The notes under the pieces were generated by a model. That model was not told the origin of the DNA. It worked only from the letters and a program-made list of their open reading frames with translations, and ran no database searches. From an uncultured Collinsella sp. (GTDB lineage Bacteria; Actinomycetota; Coriobacteriia; Coriobacteriales; Coriobacteriaceae), in assembly GCA_900544135.1 (NCBI GenBank), contig UQTU01000001.1, positions 124,001 to 188,000 on the forward strand: a stretch of 64,000 nucleotides of DNA, in the 5' to 3' direction. The number at the start of each line of letters is the position of its first letter. Position 1 is the stretch's first letter. The position numbers were made by a program, and so were the translations under genes. This document shows positions 60,092-64,000 of this stretch, piece by piece.

Positions 60092-61294
60092 TTAGGCCTG
60101 GAACCAACGGGCGGTGTTGCGCTCGTCGAGGGCCTTGAGGGTAGCGGCGGGATCGGCAACCTTCTGCAGGAACATCATGGCTGCGATGGCGTACGGCTTG
60201 TAGCTGGCCTCCTTGTACATGCCCACGCGGTGCATGTCGAAGACGTCGGCGTTGACCTCGCCGTGCTCGCAGGAGACACCGGAGATGTCGGCGGGCAGCG
60301 GATGCATAAAGATGGTGTCCTGGCCGTTGGCAGTCTTCTCCATGAGCTCGGTCGTGGAGCACCAGTCCTGATGCGTAGCGTTCTGGGCGAGCAGCTCCTT
60401 CTCGAGCGCGGCGATGCCGGCATCGTCGCCCTCGGCGTACAGGTTGGTGCGCTTCTCCATGGCGGCAAACGGAGCCCAGCTCTTGGGGATCACGATGTCG
60501 GCGCCCTCGAAGGCCTCGGCCATGGTGTTGACCTGCTTAAAGGTGGTGCCGGACTCGGCGGCATAGCCCTTGGCGCGCTCGACGACCTCGGGCATGAGGT
60601 CGTAGCCCTCGGGGTGAGCCAGGGTGACGTCCATGCCAAAGCGGGGCAGCAGGCTGATCAGCGACTGCGGACAGGACAGCGGCTTGCCGTAAGAGGGCGA
60701 GTAGGCCCAGGTGACGGCAACCTTCTTGCCCTTGAGGTTCTCGAGGCCGCCAAACTCGTTGATGAGGTAGAGCATGTCGGCAGAGGACTGCGTGGGGTGG
60801 TCGGAATCGGACTGCAGGGAGATGAGCGTGGGACGGTGATCCAGGACGCCATCCTCGTAGGCCTGCTGGACAGACTCGGAGACCTCGGCCATGTAGGCGT
60901 CGCCCTTGCCGATGTACATGTCATCGCGGATGCCGATGACGTCGGCCATGAAGGAGATCATGGTAGCGGTCTCGCGGACGGTCTCGCCGTGAGCGATCTG
61001 GGACTTCTTCTCGTCCAGGTCCTGCAGCTCAAGGCCGAGCAGGTTGGCAGCCTTAGAGAAGGAGAAGCGCGTACGGGTGGAGTTGTCGCGGAACAGGGAG
61101 ACGGCCAGGCCCGAGTCGAAGATCTTGGACGAGACGTTGTTCTCGCGCAGCTCGCGCAGGGCGTCGGCGACGATGTAGAGAGCCTTGAGCTCATCGGTGG
61201 TCTTGTCCCAAGTGTGCAGGAAGTCGCTGCCGTACATACCCTTAAAATCGAGGCCGTTCAGCTGCTCGACGAGCTCGGTAAACTTAGCGTCCAT
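60092..61294 (-). CDS. ygeW: YgeW: knotted carbamoyltransferase
   Basis: A 400-residue member of the aspartate/ornithine carbamoyltransferase superfamily, of the knotted YgeW type. The carbamoyl phosphate loop is SLFRDNSTRTRFSFSKAANL. QSDSDHPTQSSADMLYLINE and TWAYSPSYGKPLSCPQSLIS follow, then FMHPLPADISGVSCEHGEVN. The family's substrate is not firmly known; it is not a standard OTC or ATC. It is needed together with ygeX and ygeY in the bacterial anaerobic purine degradation locus. The ATG at 61294 has AAAGGA 7 nt upstream. A GC hairpin lies between it and ygeY (about 61449-61474), a possible attenuator. Confidence 0.93.
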   Translation of the reverse strand: MDAKFTELVEQLNGLDFKGMYGSDFLHTWDKTTDELKALYIVADALRELRENNVSSKIFDSGLAVSLFRDNSTRTRFSFSKAANLLGLELQDLDEKKSQIAHGETVRETATMISFMADVIGIRDDMYIGKGDAYMAEVSESVQQAYEDGVLDHRPTLISLQSDSDHPTQSSADMLYLINEFGGLENLKGKKVAVTWAYSPSYGKPLSCPQSLISLLPRFGMDVTLAHPEGYDLMPEVVERAKGYAAESGTTFKQVNTMAEAFEGADIVIPKSWAPFAAMEKRTNLYAEGDDAGIAALEKELLAQNATHQDWCSTTELMEKTANGQDTIFMHPLPADISGVSCEHGEVNADVFDMHRVGMYKEASYKPYAIAAMMFLQKVADPAATLKALDERNTARWFQA

Positions 61295-61495
61295 GGAAAT
61301 GTCCTTTCTAAAGATGAAACGATCGCAATGAGTAGATGTGCTCCGGCATGCGCGTGTGGCCAGAACATGCAGAGCACCATGACGAGGACCCGCCACCGTT
61401 GAGGAAGCATGGGAGATAACGACCGCGGGCCCCAAGTCAACAGGGGGTGCCGGGGACACGAGCGGCCCCCGGCTCAACAAAATCGAGGAATGGGA

Positions 61496-62881
61496 CTAAT
61501 CGATCTTGTTGTTGGTCAGACCGGCGCGGAACACGGTGGCGTCGCCATCGGCCTGGCTCGGATCGTAGAGGTTCAGGGCAGCCACGTACATGGCGGCAGC
61601 GGTGACCAGGTCGTCCTTGTAGGTGACCTCGTTGGGAGCGTGAGCCTGAGACTCGGCACCCGGGCCAAAGCCCACGCAGGGAATGCCGTAGCGGCCCTGG
61701 ATGGAGACGCAGTTCGTGGAGAAGGTCCACTTGTCGCACAGCGGGCGACCGGTGCGCTTGTCCATGCTGGGCTCGCAGCCGATGCGCTCGTCACCAAACA
61801 TGGCCTTGTGGGCGTCGACGAGGGCCTTGACGTGCGGAGCGGTCTCCTTGTTGATCCACGTGGGGAAGTAAGCCTCGGTCTCGTAGACCTCGCCGGTCCA
61901 GGACGGACGGTCGTACATGTACATGGAGACCTTCACGTCGTCGCCGTACTTCTTGGCGGCCGGCAGGTTGCGGATCTCGTCCAGGCAGGACTCCCAGGTC
62001 TCACCGGCGGTCATGCGACGGTCGATGGAGATGGCGCAGGAGTCAGCGACAGCGCAGCGGCTGGGGCTGGTGTAGAAGATCTGGCTGACGGTGCAGGTGC
62101 CGCGGCCCAGGAAGCGGGCATCCTCGAAGTGCTCGGGGTTGTACTTGGGGTCGAGCATCTTGACGAGACCCTTGATGTCGGTCGACTCGTCGCAGCCGTT
62201 GTTGTTGAGGGCGCGGACGTCGGCGATGATGTCGGCCATCTTGTAGATGGCGTTGTCGCCGCGGTCGGGAGCGGAGCCGTGGCAGGAGGTGCCGTGAACG
62301 TCGACACGGATCTCCATGCGGCCGCGGTGGCCGCGATAGATGCCGCCGTCGGTGGGCTCGGTGGAAATGACGAACTCGGGCTTAATGCCGTCCTTGTTGT
62401 AGATGTACTGCCAGCACATGCCGTCGCAGTCCTCTTCCTGGACGGTGCCGACGACCATGATCTTGTAACCCTCGGGGATGAGGCCCATGTCCTTCATCAT
62501 CTTGGCAGCGTAGGTAGCAGAAGCCATGCCGCCCTCCTGGTCAGAGCCGCCGCGGCCGTAGATGATCTCGTCGGTCTCGTAGCCCTCATAGGGATCGGCG
62601 TCCCAGTTCTCGATGTTGCCGATGCCGACGGTGTCGATGTGGGAGTCGATGGCGATGATCTTGTCGCCTTCGCCCATAAAGCCCATGACGTTGCCCAGGC
62701 CGTCGACCTTGACCTCGTCATAGCCAAGGCTCTCCATCTCGGCCTTGATGCAGGCGACAACCTCACCCTCCTCGCAAGACTCAGAGGGGTGGCTAATCAT
62801 TGCGCGAAGAAAACGCGTCATATCAGCACGATGAGACTCAGCAGCAGCCTTGATAGCGTCGAAATCGAGTTCTTTAGCCAT
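61496..62881 (-). CDS. ygeY: YgeY: M20-family hydrolase of the purine/selenium cluster
   Basis: A 461-residue M20-type metallohydrolase. The metal ligands are visible in AIDSHIDTVGIGN (His, Asp), GRGGSDQEGGMASATYAAK (bridging Asp), VVGTVQEEDCDGMCW (Glu-Glu) and ISTEPTDGGIYRGHRGRM; a dimerisation domain follows, with DVHGTSCHGSAPDRGDN. It belongs to the 'selenium metabolism hydrolase' group, whose substrate is probably an acylated amine or carbamoyl intermediate of purine breakdown. That is inference. It lies between ygeX (74 bp upstream) and ygeW. Confidence 0.94.
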   Translation of the reverse strand: MAKELDFDAIKAAAESHRADMTRFLRAMISHPSESCEEGEVVACIKAEMESLGYDEVKVDGLGNVMGFMGEGDKIIAIDSHIDTVGIGNIENWDADPYEGYETDEIIYGRGGSDQEGGMASATYAAKMMKDMGLIPEGYKIMVVGTVQEEDCDGMCWQYIYNKDGIKPEFVISTEPTDGGIYRGHRGRMEIRVDVHGTSCHGSAPDRGDNAIYKMADIIADVRALNNNGCDESTDIKGLVKMLDPKYNPEHFEDARFLGRGTCTVSQIFYTSPSRCAVADSCAISIDRRMTAGETWESCLDEIRNLPAAKKYGDDVKVSMYMYDRPSWTGEVYETEAYFPTWINKETAPHVKALVDAHKAMFGDERIGCEPSMDKRTGRPLCDKWTFSTNCVSIQGRYGIPCVGFGPGAESQAHAPNEVTYKDDLVTAAAMYVAALNLYDPSQADGDATVFRAGLTNNKID

Positions 62882-62955
62882 TGTTCATAACCTTTCAAAC
62901 GAAGGAATCTACCTGTGAGGTGGCGGAGCGATACCTATTTACTCCGCCCTAACGA

Positions 62956-64000
62956 TTAGCAAGTGGGATATTCGCCTTCCCAAACAATACGGCGATACTG
63001 GTCGGGATCCGTATCGCCCTCGGTGGAGAAGCAGAGCACGGAGCTCGTCTTGTCCAGGCCGATGAGCTCCTTGAGCTCGGCGTACTCGGGATCGAGCATG
63101 AGAGTCTCGACCAGGCCGGTGGTCACAGCGCCGGACTCGCCGGAGATGACGCGCGGGTCGCCCTTCTCGGGAGCGCCCAGGGTGCGCATGCCGCGAGCGG
63201 TGACCCAGTCGGGACAGGACACGAAGGCAGTGGTGTGGTTGCGCAGGATATCCCAGCCCAGGATGTTGGGCTCGCCGCAGCACAGGCCGGCCATGATGGA
63301 GGGCATGTCGCCGTCCACGATGCGCGGATCGCCGTCGCCGGCGGCAGCGCCCTTGTACAGGCAGGCGGCAGGCGCGCACTCAACCACGACGAAGGTGGGC
63401 GGGTTATCGGGATACAGGTTGGTAAAGTAGCCCACCACGGCGCCGGCGAGCGAGCCTACGCCAGCCTGGACAAACACGTGCGTCGGGCGGTTGATGGCCA
63501 TCTCGCGCAGCTGCTCGGCAGCCTCGGAAGCCATGGTGCCGTAGCCCTCCATGATCCAGGACGGGATCTTCTCGTAGCCCTCCCAGGCGGTGTCCTGAAC
63601 GATGACCCCGCGCTCGCAGGCGTCGGCCTCGGCGGCGGCCATGCGCACGCACTCGTCGTAGTTGACCTCTTCGATGGTCACCGTGGCACCCTCGGCGGCG
63701 ATGTTATCGAAGCGAGGCTTGGTGGAACCCTTAGGCATGTGCACGACGGCCTTCTGGCCCAGCTTGTTGGCAGCCCATGCCACGCCGCGGCCATGGTTGC
63801 CGTCGGTGGCGGTAAAGAAGGTGGCCTGGCCAAAGTCCTTGGCAAGCTGATCGGAGGTCAGGTAGTCGAAGGTGCAGTCGGCAACGTCCTTGCCGGTCTC
63901 GTCGGCAATGTAGTTGGCCATGGCAAACGAGCCGCCCAGGACCTTAAAGGCGTTGAGGCCAAAGCGATAGCTCTCGTCCTTAACGCACAGGTTGGACAGG
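62956..64000 (-). CDS. ygeX: YgeX: 2,3-diaminopropionate ammonia-lyase (cut by window edge)
   Basis: The visible 348 codons are most of a PLP enzyme that splits 2,3-diaminopropionate to pyruvate and ammonia. The PLP-binding Lys is in YRFGLNAFKVLGGSFA, right at the window edge. FFTATDGNHGRGVAWAANKL, VQAGVGSLAGAVVGYFTN, IMAGLCCGEPNILGWDIL and VISGESGAVTTGLVE are characteristic of the diaminopropionate ammonia-lyase family. The N-terminal 50 or so residues lie beyond 64000. It is the first visible gene of the ygeX-ygeY-ygeW unit. Confidence 0.95.
   Translation of the reverse strand, partial: LSNLCVKDESYRFGLNAFKVLGGSFAMANYIADETGKDVADCTFDYLTSDQLAKDFGQATFFTATDGNHGRGVAWAANKLGQKAVVHMPKGSTKPRFDNIAAEGATVTIEEVNYDECVRMAAAEADACERGVIVQDTAWEGYEKIPSWIMEGYGTMASEAAEQLREMAINRPTHVFVQAGVGSLAGAVVGYFTNLYPDNPPTFVVVECAPAACLYKGAAAGDGDPRIVDGDMPSIMAGLCCGEPNILGWDILRNHTTAFVSCPDWVTARGMRTLGAPEKGDPRVISGESGAVTTGLVETLMLDPEYAELKELIGLDKTSSVLCFSTEGDTDPDQYRRIVWEGEYPTC

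Noticed and set aside
58637..61402. Long open frame on the plus strand across hydA, mocA and ygeW
   Set aside because: It runs antisense through three recognised genes and their terminator; a codon-bias artefact.

Overview
The window reads as the chromosome of a high-GC Gram-positive gut anaerobe of the Coriobacteriia (Actinomycetota), most likely Collinsella or a close relative. I infer this from the gene families, the GC-rich third codon positions, the strong AGGAGG-type ribosome sites, the split transketolase, and a ygeW/ygeX/ygeY purine-catabolic cluster next to core genes. I could run no database search, so the genus is an inference. Most genes lie on the minus strand.

Layout. 0-15 kb: the N-terminal part of glutamate synthase (cut by the window edge), gpmA, mntH, a rubredoxin/flavoredoxin pair, smpB with a TPR protein, tRNA-Glu and tRNA-Gln, an orphan gene, an ArsC/Spx-type reductase, a VanZ-like protein, a serine recombinase, RNase R and ftsEX. 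15-23 kb: split transketolase, a YitT protein, prfB, secA, rpmE. 23.1-30.3 kb: an accessory island with a secreted Tyr-rich peptide, two ABC ATPase domains, three related permease modules, a divergent DUF2975/HTH pair and a broken tyrosine integrase. The island is bracketed by a 64-bp direct repeat. 30.5-45 kb: an ACT protein, citrate synthase, two HAD phosphatases, adenine deaminase, tyrS, a U32 protein, a class A PBP, argR, a glycosyltransferase and truA. 45-55 kb: the rplE-to-rplQ half of the ribosomal spc/alpha region with secY, adk, map, infA and rpoA. 55-64 kb: xdhC, yqeB, yqeC, hydA, mocA, ygeW, ygeY and ygeX (cut by the edge), a selenium-dependent molybdenum hydroxylase / purine catabolism cluster.

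Working together. The 55-64 kb genes match the E. coli xdh/yge/yqe/ygf locus for anaerobic purine breakdown. Adenine deaminase at 34-36 kb could feed hypoxanthine into it. The hydroxylase subunits themselves are not in the window and are expected beyond 64 kb. The ribosomal block begins at rplE, with xdhC rather than rplX upstream, so the usual S10-spc continuity is broken here.

Intergenic DNA is rich in long palindromes that fall into several families (TGTAACAGAT, GTTGCGGTGAAAT, TTGGGGACGTTC, a 62-bp tandem array, and others). Several sit immediately after stop codons. The best candidate for an undescribed system is the 7-kb island at 23.1-30.3 kb.
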